64,000 bases of DNA from Ciceribacter thiooxidans (GCF_014126615.1 NZ_CP059896.1:1622501-1686500); one strand, 5' to 3'; positions 42,638 to 51,841 are shown, numbered from the stretch's first letter. The notes: generated by a model not told the origin, from the letters alone. Numbers and translations are program-made.

Positions 42638-43450
42638 TCAGCCGACGAAGGCGCGCTCGATGACGAATTCGGCCGGCTTGCTGTTGGCACCTTCGGTGAG
42701 GCCCGCTTTTTCGAGCAGCGCCTTGGTGTCCTTCAGCATGTCCGCCGAACCGCAGATCATGCCGCGGTCAACCGCAGGGTCGAGCGGCGGCACACCGAGA
42801 TCGGTGAACAACTTGCCACTCTCGACGAGATCGGTGATCCGGCCCTGGAAGGGATAGTCTTCGCGGGTGACCGTCGCATAATGCCTGAGCTTGTCGCCGA
42901 CGATATCCGCCAGGAACTCGTGATTGCGGATCTCCTCCATCAGGTCGAAACCGTATTTCAGTTCTGCGACCTGCCGGCAGGTATGGGTGAGGATGACCTC
43001 CTCGAACTTCTCGTAGGTCTCCGGATCGCGGATGAGACTGGCAAACGGCGCGATACCGGTACCGGTCGAGAACATATAGAGCCGCTTGCCGGGGGTAAGC
43101 GCATCGAGCACCAGCGTTCCCGTCGGCTTCTTGCGCATCAGCACCTTGTCGCCCGGCTGGATGCGCTGCAGATGCTGGGTGAGCGGACCATCGGGAACCT
43201 TGATCGAGAAGAATTCCAGTTCTTCGTCCCAGGAGGGGCTCGCGATCGAATAGGCGCGGTAGATCGGCTTTCCGTCTACGACGAGCCCGATCATCGCGAA
43301 CTCGCCCGAACGGAAGCGGAAGCCGGCAGGACGCGTCATCCGGAAACGAAACAGCCGGTCCGTATAATGGGTCACGCTGAGCACGGTCTCGGCGTAGACG
43401 CCTTCCGGCACGATGAGTTCCGCGGATTTGGTCATCACTGGAGCATTCAT
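42638..43450 (-). CDS. fpr: Ferredoxin/flavodoxin-NADP+ reductase
   Basis: A 270-residue FAD enzyme of the bacterial FPR class: FAD-binding RAYSIASPSWDEELEFFSIK, NADPH-binding FSTGTGIAPFASLIRD, and the C-terminal extension ending ...FVIERAFVG, typical of the rhizobial/Azotobacter subclass. It links NADPH to ferredoxin or flavodoxin. It lies 187 bases downstream of the sulfite-reduction operon on the same strand, so it may supply the electrons for CysI. ATG 43450 has AGGAAG upstream. Confidence 0.95.
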   Translation of the reverse strand: MNAPVMTKSAELIVPEGVYAETVLSVTHYTDRLFRFRMTRPAGFRFRSGEFAMIGLVVDGKPIYRAYSIASPSWDEELEFFSIKVPDGPLTQHLQRIQPGDKVLMRKKPTGTLVLDALTPGKRLYMFSTGTGIAPFASLIRDPETYEKFEEVILTHTCRQVAELKYGFDLMEEIRNHEFLADIVGDKLRHYATVTREDYPFQGRITDLVESGKLFTDLGVPPLDPAVDRGMICGSADMLKDTKALLEKAGLTEGANSKPAEFVIERAFVG

Positions 43451-43537
43451 GCTGTGTCGCTTCCTGTTCTCGTCTCTCTGTCGGCCACGGGGGCCATATA
43501 CCCTATGCGCCGCGGCGGCGAAACCGGGCATTCCGTC

Positions 43538-43554
43538 ACGGTTGTCAGAACCGT
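43538..43554. promoter_or_regulatory. Inverted repeat upstream of fpr
   Basis: ACGGTT-GTCAG-AACCGT, a perfect 6-bp inverted repeat about 88 bases before the fpr start in the gap after the DUF934 gene. It could be an operator for a regulated fpr promoter or a weak stem-loop ending the upstream operon. Confidence 0.35.
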
Positions 43555-43637
43555 TCGCGACCGTATGCCTGGCTTGGAAGACCGCGACCTTGATCACAGT
43601 CAAATCGTCGGTGCTAATATAGTAATTTCGTGATGTC

Positions 43638-44150
43638 TTATCCAGCCGCGCGGCTCGTTCGCCGCCAGCTGTAGCCGCCGGGCGCTGTCGTTACCCTGGC
43701 CGCAGGCTGATAGTGATCGGCGATCCCCGGCAGCTGCCCTTCGGCAAGACGTCGCCGCGCGACCTCGTTGGTTACGGCGAAGCTATCGAAGCCGGACCTC
43801 AGCATCAGCGGAATCGGATCGATGAGGATATCGCCGACGGCGCGCATCTCGCCAGTGTAGCCGAGGCGTCCGCGCAGGATGGATGCATGGCTGAAGGCAC
43901 GACCGTCGCTGAACGCCGGAAACACCAGCGCCACCAGCGCGATCCGGTCGAGATAAGGCGCGAGCTTCGTGACGTCGTCGGCGGGTGCGATCAGGACGCC
44001 GAAACCGCCTTCGTTGCTCTCTTCCACCCTTTCGAGGAAGGTCGCGAGAGCGAGAACGGGTGTTTCCCCCTCGCCTGACTTGCGCTCATCCGTCTCGATC
44101 ACCCACGGATCGTTTTCGACGAATCCCGTTTCTTTCCAAATGCTCGTCAT
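43638..44150 (-). CDS. DUF934-family protein, sulfite-reduction accessory
   Basis: A 170-residue soluble protein of the DUF934 family, starting MTSIWKETGFVENDPWVI and containing the family block VFPAFSDGRAFSHASILRGRLGYTGEMRAVGDI. It always seems to travel with assimilatory sulfite or nitrite reductase genes, as here, 10 bases after cysI. No enzymatic motif is evident; it is probably an accessory or electron-delivery partner. ATG 44150 is chosen over the longer frame, which would run into cysI. Confidence 0.85.
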   Translation of the reverse strand: MTSIWKETGFVENDPWVIETDERKSGEGETPVLALATFLERVEESNEGGFGVLIAPADDVTKLAPYLDRIALVALVFPAFSDGRAFSHASILRGRLGYTGEMRAVGDILIDPIPLMLRSGFDSFAVTNEVARRRLAEGQLPGIADHYQPAARVTTAPGGYSWRRTSRAAG

Positions 44151-44160
44151 CAGTTCTTCC

Positions 44161-45831
44161 TCACGCGGCTTCCGCCGCTTCCCCGTAGAGAGCATCCTTG
44201 AACGGCTGCGGACCCACGCGGCGATAGGCGTCGAGGAAGGTCTCCTCACGCGAAAGCCGCAGACCGAGATAGGTGTCGACGATCGTCTCTACCGCGTCGG
44301 TCACCTTTTCTGGCTCGAAGCCGCGACCGATGATCTCGCCGATCGAGGCGTTCTCGTCGCCGGAACCGCCGAGGGTGATCTGGTAAAGCTCGGCTCCCTT
44401 CTTCTCGACGCCGAGCAGGCCGATATGGCCGACATGGTGATGGCCGCAGGCATTGATGCAGCCGGAAATCTTGATCTTCAGCGTACCGATCTCCTCCTGC
44501 CGTTCGGCAGAAGCGAAGCGCCTGGAGATTTCTTGGGCGACCGGGATAGAGCGGGCATTCGCCAGCGCGCAGTAGTCGAGGCCCGGGCAGGCGATGATGT
44601 CGGTGATCAGCCCGGCATTGGCCGTTGCGAGGCCGGTCTGGACCAGAGCCGCGTAGACGGTCGGCAGGTCGGCGAGTGCCACATGCGGCAGCACGAGGTT
44701 CTGTTCGTGGCTGACGCGGATTTCGTCGAAAGCATACCGTTCTGCGATGTCGGCGACGACGTCCATCTGCTCGGCGCTGGCGTCCCCCGGCGTGCCGCCG
44801 ATCGGCTTCAGCGAGATCGTCACCATGCCGTAGTCAGGGTGCTTGTGCGGCGCCACATTGCGGGCGACCCAGGCGGCGAAATCCGGATCGGCTTTTTTGG
44901 CGCGCGCGAGCTCGGCCCAGCCTTCCGGACGCTCGGCGAGCGCCGGCAATGTGAAATACTGCTCGATTGCGCGGATGTCGGCGTCCGGCAGCTTCAGTTC
45001 GCCGTCACGGATCGTCTCGAATTCCGCCTCTACCTGCCGCGTCACTTCTTCGACGCCGGTTTCATGAACGAGAATCTTGATGCGCGCCTTGAACTTGTTG
45101 TCGCGCCGGCCGTGGAGATTATAGACCCGCACGATCGCCGTAACGTAGGAGAGCATGTCCTCTTCCGGCAGGAAGTCACGGATCTTCTTGGCGAGGAGCG
45201 GCGTGCGCCCCTGCCCGCCCCCGACATAAACGGCAAAGCCGAGCGCGCCGCTCTCGTCCTTCTTCAGATGCAGGCCGATATCATGCACCTGGATCGCCGC
45301 CCGGTCGCTCGGCGCGCCGGTGACCGCGATCTTGAACTTGCGCGGCAGGAACGAAAACTCCGGATGAACCGACGACCACTGGCGCAAGATTTCAGCGTAC
45401 GGACGCGGATCGGCGATCTCGTCGGCAGCGGCGCCGGCGAAGTGGTCGGCGGTCACATTGCGGATGCAGTTGCCGGAGGTCTGAATCGAGTGCATCTCGA
45501 CGCTTGCGAGTTCGGTCAGAATGTCCGGCGTATCGACGAGCCGAGGCCAGTTGTACTGGATGTTCTGCCGGGTCGTGAAATGGCCGTAACCACGGTCATA
45601 GCGGCGCGCAATATGGGCGAGCATCCGGATCTGTCGGGAATTCAGGGTGCCGTAGGGGATGGCGACCCGCAGCATGTAGGCATGCAGCTGCAGGTACACG
45701 CCGTTCATCAGGCGCAACGGCCGGAAGGCATCCTCGGCGATCTCGCCCTTCAGCCGGCGTGCGATCTGGTCGCGAAACTGCTCGACGCGGGCCGAGACGA
45801 AGGCATGATCAAATTCATCGTAGCGATACAT
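44161..45831 (-). CDS. cysI: Siroheme sulfite (nitrite) reductase hemoprotein
   Basis: A 556-residue reductase of the nitrite/sulfite reductase superfamily. The coupled siroheme-[4Fe-4S] ligands are C415 and C421 (ACPGLDYC) and C458 and C462 (GCINAC), and the N-terminal half has the HFTTRQNIQ motif that cradles siroheme. It catalyses six-electron reduction of sulfite to sulfide. No flavoprotein CysJ is near; the operon supplies siroheme (cysG) and fpr lies downstream, implying ferredoxin as donor. Confidence 0.93.
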   Translation of the reverse strand: MYRYDEFDHAFVSARVEQFRDQIARRLKGEIAEDAFRPLRLMNGVYLQLHAYMLRVAIPYGTLNSRQIRMLAHIARRYDRGYGHFTTRQNIQYNWPRLVDTPDILTELASVEMHSIQTSGNCIRNVTADHFAGAAADEIADPRPYAEILRQWSSVHPEFSFLPRKFKIAVTGAPSDRAAIQVHDIGLHLKKDESGALGFAVYVGGGQGRTPLLAKKIRDFLPEEDMLSYVTAIVRVYNLHGRRDNKFKARIKILVHETGVEEVTRQVEAEFETIRDGELKLPDADIRAIEQYFTLPALAERPEGWAELARAKKADPDFAAWVARNVAPHKHPDYGMVTISLKPIGGTPGDASAEQMDVVADIAERYAFDEIRVSHEQNLVLPHVALADLPTVYAALVQTGLATANAGLITDIIACPGLDYCALANARSIPVAQEISRRFASAERQEEIGTLKIKISGCINACGHHHVGHIGLLGVEKKGAELYQITLGGSGDENASIGEIIGRGFEPEKVTDAVETIVDTYLGLRLSREETFLDAYRRVGPQPFKDALYGEAAEAA

Positions 45832-45839
45832 GAGGTTCC

Positions 45840-46154
45840 TCAGGCGGCAATGAAATCCGGATCGGCGAAACCGTGGCCGTCCGCATAGGCAATGGTGGGA
45901 CCGAGCGCACGGATGCGCTCACGCAGGCGCCTCGGCCGCAGGACGCCGCCCTGCTCCTCAACATCGACGACGTTGACATCGAGAACGAGGTTGCTCGCAA
46001 AGGCGCGACGTCCCGCCGCCTCCAGCGCCTCTATGGCTTCGGAGTGGCGGGCGACGAACGCCTCCTGCAGGTTCTCGGTCCACTGGCCGTTCGCATCAAG
46101 CCAGACGGCGATCCCGTCGCCGAGGCGATTTGCGGTCAGTACTTTCTCTGCCAT
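45840..46154 (-). CDS. DUF2849-family small protein
   Basis: A 104-residue protein, MAEKVLTANRLGDGIAVWLD...; the C-terminal half ends in LRERIRALGPTIAYADG. It is one base after cysG and 8 bases before cysI, a fixed position in alphaproteobacterial sulfur operons. Function unknown; the location suggests siroheme delivery to CysI or a maturation role. No Cys residues are present, so it is not itself a redox carrier. Confidence 0.82.
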   Translation of the reverse strand: MAEKVLTANRLGDGIAVWLDANGQWTENLQEAFVARHSEAIEALEAAGRRAFASNLVLDVNVVDVEEQGGVLRPRRLRERIRALGPTIAYADGHGFADPDFIAA

Positions 46155-46155
46155 G

Positions 46156-47595
46156 TCAGATCCTCACGAGTGTAGCGCGGCGGGCGACCTTGCCCCGCAG
46201 CGGTTCGGAACGGTCGAAATTCGCGCCGGCGACAGCGTCACCGATGATGACCATCACCGGCCCTTCAAGCTCCGCGCGCTTCTCCAGGTCCGGGAGCTCC
46301 CGCAGCGTGCCATGCAACAGGCGACGTTCGTCGCGGCCGGCATTCTCTACGACCGCGACCGTCGTGTCGTCGGCAAGCCCCGCCGCCATCAAGCGCGCGG
46401 CGACGGAAGCGGCCACGGTGCGCCCCATATAGACGGCAACGGTGGCGCCGGAAAGCGCAAGCCGCGCCCAGTCGGGCAGCGCCTCGCCATTCAGGTCGTG
46501 ACCGGTCGTGAAGACGAGCGACGAGGCGACCCCGCGCAGCGTCAGCGGCAGCTCGAAATCGGCGGCGGCAGCGAAGGCGGCGGTGATGCCCGGCACGACC
46601 TCGTAAGGAATGCCGGCATCGCGCAGCGCCGCCATTTCCTCGCCGGCGCGTCCGAAGACGAGCGGGTCGCCGGATTTCAGCCGCACGACACGCTTGCCGG
46701 CGCGACCGAGAGCGACGAGCAGTGCGTTGATCTCGTCCTGCGACTTCGTATGGCAGCCCCTGCGCTTGCCGACGGAAATGCGCTCGGCATCACGCCGGCC
46801 CATGTCGACGACGGCCTGTGGCACCAGCGCGTCATAGACGATCGTGTCGGCTTCCATCAGTAGCCGATGGGCGCGCAGGGTCAGCAGGTCTTCGGCGCCT
46901 GGACCGGCACCGACCAGGAAGATCCGGCCCCGCTCGACGGCGGAACTCTCTTGCATCAGTCGGACGGCATTGCGGCGAGCGCCGGCGACATCGCCCTTTT
47001 CCACGGCAGACGCAACATCGCCGCGGAAGAACCGGCGCCAGAAGGCCCGGCGTGCGGAACCGCGCGGAACCGTCCGGTCGACGGCGGCGCGGCAGTCTTC
47101 GGCGAGGCGCGCAAGCCGTCCGAGCGTCTTCGGCAGCCGCCGGTCGATCTCGGCGCGAATCATCTGAGAAAGCACGGGGCCTGCCCCTTCCGTGCCGATC
47201 GCGACGGCAATCGGGGCGCGGTTGACGAGCGCCGGCGTGAAGAAGTCGCAATGCTCGGGCTGGTCGACGGCGTTCGCCGGAATGTTCCGCTCACGCGCCG
47301 CGGCGACGATCGCGCGATCGGCGGCGGCATCGCCTGTCGCGGCGAAGACCAGAACCGCGCCCTCGACCTGGGACGCGGCAAAGGGTTCGCGTCGGACCTC
47401 GACACCCGAGGCGGCAAGGAATTCGGCATAGTCGGCACGCGGGCGGTCGGCGTAGGCGACCACGCGGGCCGCAGTGTTCTTCAACAGCCTCGTCTTGGCA
47501 AACGCTTCCGCCCCGTTGCCGAACACGGCGACGACGGCACCCGCGACCTTGACGAAGGCGGGAAAGACGGAAAGCTGGTGCTCGTTTGCAGCCAT
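46156..47595 (-). CDS. cysG: Siroheme synthase (uroporphyrinogen-III methyltransferase / dehydrogenase / ferrochelatase)
   Basis: A 479-residue fusion: N-terminal NAD-dependent dehydrogenase-chelatase part (about 1-200, GAVVAVFGNGAEAFAKTRLL), then the SUMT methyltransferase (about 215-470) with FLVGAGPGAEDLLTLRA, RRGCHTKSQDEIN and VRLKSGDPLVFGRAGEE. It makes siroheme from uroporphyrinogen III for the CysI encoded downstream. First gene of the operon; the 221-base gap to the divergent deaminase gene must hold its promoter, but no clear operator was recognised. Confidence 0.95.
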   Translation of the reverse strand: MAANEHQLSVFPAFVKVAGAVVAVFGNGAEAFAKTRLLKNTAARVVAYADRPRADYAEFLAASGVEVRREPFAASQVEGAVLVFAATGDAAADRAIVAAARERNIPANAVDQPEHCDFFTPALVNRAPIAVAIGTEGAGPVLSQMIRAEIDRRLPKTLGRLARLAEDCRAAVDRTVPRGSARRAFWRRFFRGDVASAVEKGDVAGARRNAVRLMQESSAVERGRIFLVGAGPGAEDLLTLRAHRLLMEADTIVYDALVPQAVVDMGRRDAERISVGKRRGCHTKSQDEINALLVALGRAGKRVVRLKSGDPLVFGRAGEEMAALRDAGIPYEVVPGITAAFAAAADFELPLTLRGVASSLVFTTGHDLNGEALPDWARLALSGATVAVYMGRTVAASVAARLMAAGLADDTTVAVVENAGRDERRLLHGTLRELPDLEKRAELEGPVMVIIGDAVAGANFDRSEPLRGKVARRATLVRI

Positions 47596-47816
47596 GACGC
47601 GACCCTGTTGCAGATTGGGCCACTATCGCCGTTCGGGGCAACGGTTTGAAGAAACAGGAATCCGACCGGAATGGCACAGGGACATTTCTTTCCCAAGCAT
47701 CCGCCAAATCCGAGCAAATATCACCGGCCGCTCACCCGAGACACTTGCGCAATTGTCGTTTTGACTTTTGCCGCACGCCCGGCCAAGGATAACCGGACAA
47801 CAACAGGAACAACACC

Positions 47817-48413
47817 TTGACCACCGCAACAACGCCCGTCCCCGTCGCACGCCTCCTCGACGTTATCGAGCAAGACATTCTGCCACTCACCGCCCGCGGG
47901 GTTGCTGCAGGCAACAAGGTGTTCGGCGCGGCCGTGCTCCGGAAATCCGATCTCTCGCTGGTTCTCGCCGAGACCAACAACGAGACGGAGAACCCGCTCT
48001 GGCACGGCGAAGTCCATACGCTGAAAAGGTTCTACGAGCTCGCCGAACGGCCGGACACGCGTGACCTCGTCTTCCTCTCGACCCACGAACCTTGCACCAT
48101 GTGCATGTCGGCGATCACCTGGGCGGGTTTCGACAATTTCTACTATTTCTTCAGCCACGAGGACAGCCGCGACGCCTTCGCGATCCCGCACGACCTCAAG
48201 ATCCTGAAGGAAGTCTTTGGACTCGAGCCCGGCGGCTACCGGAAAGCGAACGCGTTCTGGCATTCGCACTGGATCGCCGAACTGATCGCAATGGCGCCGG
48301 ATGCCGACCGCGCCGCGCTCTTCGAGCAGTCGTCGCGCATCAAGGCGGTGTATGCCGGGCTCTCCGAGCGCTACCAGTCCACCAAGGACGAGAATTCCAT
48401 TCCGCTCAACTGA
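47817..48413 (+). CDS. Cytidine/deoxycytidylate deaminase-fold protein
   Basis: A 198-residue zinc deaminase-like protein. The zinc site is present: H63 and proton-shuttle E65 (WHGEVH), and C93 and C96 (HEPCTMC). The C-terminal third is an extension not found in CodA or TadA (HDLKILKEVFG...). Substrate is unknown; it could be a guanine/cytosine-type or other amine. Start is TTG at 47817 with AGGAAC upstream. It leads a rightward group with the VOC protein (31 bases) and mazG. Confidence 0.85.
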   Translation: MTTATTPVPVARLLDVIEQDILPLTARGVAAGNKVFGAAVLRKSDLSLVLAETNNETENPLWHGEVHTLKRFYELAERPDTRDLVFLSTHEPCTMCMSAITWAGFDNFYYFFSHEDSRDAFAIPHDLKILKEVFGLEPGGYRKANAFWHSHWIAELIAMAPDADRAALFEQSSRIKAVYAGLSERYQSTKDENSIPLN

Positions 48414-48444
48414 CCGCAAGACAGCGCAGGGAGGACCCGCCGCC

Positions 48445-48831
48445 ATGGGCATGCTCGACCACATCTCGCTTCCGACGACCGACCTCGACCGCGCCCGGCG
48501 CTTCTACACGGCCGCATTCGCCCCGCTCGGGGCCGTGGAATGTGCCGTCACTGAGACATCTGCCGGCTGGGCCGTCGACGGTTCGGACGACTTCTATGTC
48601 GGCCTGGTGGATGTCCCCGCGCTCGTCAACCACCCGAGGACGCATTATGCGCTTTCGGCACCGTCACGGGCCGCCGTCGACGCCTTTCATGCGGCGGCGC
48701 TGGCCAACGGCGGGACCGACGACGGTGCGCCGGGCCTCCGGCCGCAATATCATCCCAACTATTACGCGGCCTTCGTCATCGACCCCGATGGACGTCGCAT
48801 CGAGGCGGTTTGCCACCGCGCTCCGGACTAA
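48445..48831 (+). CDS. VOC-family (glyoxalase/bleomycin-resistance fold) protein
   Basis: A 128-residue protein with two beta-alpha-beta-beta-beta repeats: LDHISLPTTDLDRARRFYTAAFAPLG at the start and NYYAAFVIDPDGRRIEAVCH at the end, the usual metal-binding H/E positions. Probable lyase, isomerase or dioxygenase-type enzyme of unknown substrate. ATG 48445 has GGGAGG upstream. It is followed 14 bases later by mazG. Confidence 0.87.
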   Translation: MGMLDHISLPTTDLDRARRFYTAAFAPLGAVECAVTETSAGWAVDGSDDFYVGLVDVPALVNHPRTHYALSAPSRAAVDAFHAAALANGGTDDGAPGLRPQYHPNYYAAFVIDPDGRRIEAVCHRAPD

Positions 48832-48845
48832 GCGAAAGAAGAAAT

Positions 48846-49664
48846 ATGCAAGCCTCCAAGGACATCAACCGCCTCATCGAGATCATGGCGGCACTGCGCA
48901 ACCCCGAGACCGGCTGCCCCTGGGACATCGTCCAGACGTTTGAGACGATCAAACCCTACACGATCGAGGAGGCTTACGAGGTCGCCGACGCGATCGAGCG
49001 CAACGACCCGGACGACCTCTGCGATGAGCTCGGTGACCTGCTGCTTCAGGTGGTGTTCCACGCGCGGATGGCGGAGGAAGCCGGCCTCTTTTCGTTCGGC
49101 GACGTCGTCGAAGCGATCACCAGGAAGATGATCCGCCGCCACCCGCACGTCTTCGCCGTCTCGGACGCGGCAACCGCCGAAGCCGTCAAGGTGCAGTGGG
49201 ACGCGATCAAGCAGGAGGAGAAGGCGGAGCGGAGCGAAAAGCGCCAGCGCCGCGGTATGGCCGAGGAGCGCCACGACGGGCACCTCGGCGCCGTGCAGCG
49301 TTCGTTTCCGGCACTGACCGAGGCGATCAAGCTGCAGGAGCGCGCGGCGAAGGTCGGATTCGACTGGTCGGAGGCCGCCCCCATCCTCGACAAGATCGAG
49401 GAAGAGATCGGCGAACTGCGCGAGGCGCTGGCCGAGGACCGCCCCGAGAAGATCACCGACGAACTCGGAGACCTGATATTCGCACTCGTCAATATCGGCC
49501 GCCATGTCGGCGCCGACCCGGAGCAGGCGCTCCGCGGCACTAACACGAAATTCAGGCGTCGATTCAAATATATAGAGAAGCATCTTGATGCGTCAGGAGA
49601 GACACTCGAAGGCGCATCGCTGGAGCGGATGGAGGCGCTTTGGCAGGCGGCGAAACGCAAATGA
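48846..49664 (+). CDS. mazG: Nucleoside triphosphate pyrophosphohydrolase
   Basis: A 272-residue protein with two MazG domains. The first contains PWDIVQTFETIKPYTIEEAYEVADAI and the metal-binding DELGDLLLQVVFH; the second the parallel IEEEIGELREAL and DELGDLIFALVNIGR. It hydrolyses NTPs or dNTPs to NMP and PPi, cleaning abnormal nucleotides. The start ATG is 48846. It converges with the LysR gene 9 bases on. Confidence 0.94.
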   Translation: MQASKDINRLIEIMAALRNPETGCPWDIVQTFETIKPYTIEEAYEVADAIERNDPDDLCDELGDLLLQVVFHARMAEEAGLFSFGDVVEAITRKMIRRHPHVFAVSDAATAEAVKVQWDAIKQEEKAERSEKRQRRGMAEERHDGHLGAVQRSFPALTEAIKLQERAAKVGFDWSEAAPILDKIEEEIGELREALAEDRPEKITDELGDLIFALVNIGRHVGADPEQALRGTNTKFRRRFKYIEKHLDASGETLEGASLERMEALWQAAKRK

Positions 49665-49673
49665 ATCGCGTTT

Positions 49674-50585
49674 CTAATCCGTCCAGGCCGCGGAACGCAC
49701 GAAATCGATAAACGCCCTCAGAGGTGCCGGCACAAGCCGGCGACCCGGATAATAGAGAAACGGGCCGGAGAACGGTTGCCACCAGGTTTCCAGCACCGGC
49801 TCAAGGTCTCCACTGTTGAATAGCGGGCGTAGCCAGTCCTCGAAAAGGTGGATGACGCCCGCCCCCGCCACCGCTGCATCGACCGCGAGGTCAGTGCCGC
49901 CACCGGCACGGACGATCAACGGGCCGGACGGTTCGATACGCACGACCTCACCTTCCCGTTCGAACTCCCAGGGGCTCGCCAGGGCCCCGCTTGAGAAACG
50001 ACCGAGCAGGCAGGCATGGCCGAGCAGGTCGCGCGGATGCTCCGGTCGGCCATGCCGATCGAGATATGCTTTGGACGCGGCCGTGGCAAACCGCTGGATA
50101 CGGGGTCCGATCGGCAGGGCGATCATGTCCTGCTCCAGGCGGTCATCATAGCGGATTCCGGCATCGCAGCCGGCTTCGATCACGTCTACGAAACTCTCCT
50201 CGGTGATGATCTCGACCCTGATCTCCGGATAGGCGGCGAGGAAGGACGGGATGAGCCGCGGCAAAACGAGTCGTGCCGCGCTCACCGGTACGTTGAGCTT
50301 GAGCGATCCTGCCGGCCGGCTGCGAAAACCGTTGACGACGTCGAGCGCGGCCTCCACTTCGCCGAGCGCCGTATCGAGACGTGCAATCAGCCCCCGTCCC
50401 GCCTCGGTCGGCACTACGCTGCGCGTCGTCCTGTTGAACAGTCTGACGCCCAGACGCTCTTCCACGCGACGCACGGCATCGCTGAGGCCCGACGCACTGA
50501 CGCCCATGACCCTGGCTCCCTCGCGGAAGCCACCTGCCCTTGCGACGGTCACGATTGCGCGCAGGTCATCCAGATCCACCTTCAT
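49674..50585 (-). CDS. LysR-family transcriptional regulator
   Basis: A 303-residue regulator: N-terminal HTH (about 2-60; GGFREGARVMGVSASGLSDAVRRVEERLGVRLFNRTTRS) and a substrate-binding domain. It is divergent from the pdxI-like reductase gene (103 bases), and the dyad between them suggests it controls that gene. The co-inducer is unknown; a B6 vitamer is a reasonable guess from context. Confidence 0.9.
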   Translation of the reverse strand: MKVDLDDLRAIVTVARAGGFREGARVMGVSASGLSDAVRRVEERLGVRLFNRTTRSVVPTEAGRGLIARLDTALGEVEAALDVVNGFRSRPAGSLKLNVPVSAARLVLPRLIPSFLAAYPEIRVEIITEESFVDVIEAGCDAGIRYDDRLEQDMIALPIGPRIQRFATAASKAYLDRHGRPEHPRDLLGHACLLGRFSSGALASPWEFEREGEVVRIEPSGPLIVRAGGGTDLAVDAAVAGAGVIHLFEDWLRPLFNSGDLEPVLETWWQPFSGPFLYYPGRRLVPAPLRAFIDFVRSAAWTD

Positions 50586-50624
50586 TGTCCGTTTCTCCGT
50601 ACAGCCCGTACGAACTTTGGGCCG

Positions 50625-50636
50625 TTATCACGATAA
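50625..50636. promoter_or_regulatory. Dyad TTATC-AC-GATAA in the lysR/pdxI-like gap
   Basis: A 5-bp inverted repeat with 2-base centre, flanked by two direct GTACGAA copies (50608-50614 and 50638-50644), 30 bases apart. The arrangement fits a LysR-type activator site between divergent promoters. Confidence 0.45.
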
Positions 50637-50688
50637 TGTACGAAGACTATCTTCCAGTCACCCATTGATCCGGAAAAGGAGATAGTTC

Positions 50689-51567
50689 ATGTCCACGATT
50701 GACAAGGCCGGCACGTTCAAGCTCGGCAACCGCACGATCAACCGGCTCGGCTATGGCGCGATGCAGCTGGCCGGACCCGGCGTCTTCGGCCCGCCGAAGG
50801 ACCGCCGAGCCGCTCTCGACGTCCTTCGCGCGGCTATTGCCGCAGGCGTCAATCACATCGACACCAGTGATTTTTACGGACCTCACGTGACCAACGAAAT
50901 CATCCGCGAAGCCCTGCACCCCTATCCGGACAGTCTCGTGATCGTGACCAAGATCGGCGCGCGGCGCGGTGCGGACGGCTCCTGGCTGCCGGCGGCATCA
51001 CCCGAGGAACTGATCCGGGCCGTCCACGACAACCTGCGCAATCTGCGTCTCGACGTGCTCGATATAGTCAATTTTCGCGCCATGCTCGACCCCCACCATC
51101 CGGTCGATGGATCGCTGGAAGCGCAACTGACAACGCTGGCGGATCTCCGCAGGCAAGGGCTCATCAGGCATGTCGGCCTGAGCAATGTCACGCCCGGCCA
51201 GGTCGAAGAGGGACGGAAGATCTGCGAGATCGCCTGCGTACAGAACCTCTACAATCTCGCCCATCGAGCCGACGATGCGATGATTGACGACCTTGCCGCC
51301 GTCGGCACTGCCTATGTGCCGTTCTTTCCGCTGGGCGGATTCTCGCCGCTGCAGTCGGCCACCCTGTCGCGTGTCGCGGCCGAGCTTGGCGCCACACCGA
51401 TGCAGGTCGCCCTCGCCTGGCTGCTGCAACGCGCGCCTAACATCCTGCTCATTCCCGGCACGTCGTCAGTGGCTCATCTCACGGAAAACATAGCGGCTGC
51501 GGAACTCGAACTGCCGTCCATCGCCGTTTCTGCACTCGACACGATCGCCGAGTCGGGGGGCAAGTAG
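50689..51567 (+). CDS. pdxI: Aldo/keto reductase, pyridoxal reductase (PdxI/YdbC-like)
   Basis: A 292-residue NADPH-dependent reductase very close to E. coli YdbC/PdxI as remembered: INRLGYGAMQLAGPGVFGPP, HIDTSDFYGPHVTN, LDVLDIVNFR and NILLIPGTSSVAHLTEN. PdxI reduces pyridoxal to pyridoxine for B6 salvage. AKR residues D (DTSDFY), Y and K (VTKIGARRG) are present; the usual catalytic His position reads F (VNFR), as expected for this branch. Divergent LysR gene upstream. Confidence 0.85.
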   Translation: MSTIDKAGTFKLGNRTINRLGYGAMQLAGPGVFGPPKDRRAALDVLRAAIAAGVNHIDTSDFYGPHVTNEIIREALHPYPDSLVIVTKIGARRGADGSWLPAASPEELIRAVHDNLRNLRLDVLDIVNFRAMLDPHHPVDGSLEAQLTTLADLRRQGLIRHVGLSNVTPGQVEEGRKICEIACVQNLYNLAHRADDAMIDDLAAVGTAYVPFFPLGGFSPLQSATLSRVAAELGATPMQVALAWLLQRAPNILLIPGTSSVAHLTENIAAAELELPSIAVSALDTIAESGGK

Positions 51568-51583
51568 GAGCACTAGCCCGGGG

Positions 51584-51601
51584 GGTGTGAACCGGCACAC
51601 C
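51584..51601 (+). other. Stem-loop after the pdxI-like gene
   Basis: GGTGTG-AACCGG-CACACC, a 6-bp perfect stem 16 bases after the stop, without a T-tract. It may contribute to transcript end formation. The remaining 240 bases before the chemoreceptor gene show only a low-complexity AT-richer stretch around 51690-51780 and no convincing gene. Confidence 0.35.
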
Positions 51602-51841
51602 GCGTGTCGGCCGGCGGGCGCGGGTCAACAACCTCCGCCCACCGGTTTCACTTGCGATGGCATAGTAGATCCCGAGGAAGCCAAGCAATACCCAAAAATG
51701 TTCAGATTTGATCTTTGCTCCGCGCAAAATCTTCACAGTTCGTAAACTTCGCCAGGTGAAAATTAGCCCCATAGAAATCAGAGGGGAACCGGCGCACCCA
51801 CCTTCGAAGTCAACCATCGGGAGCGCCTTTCGGAGATGCAG

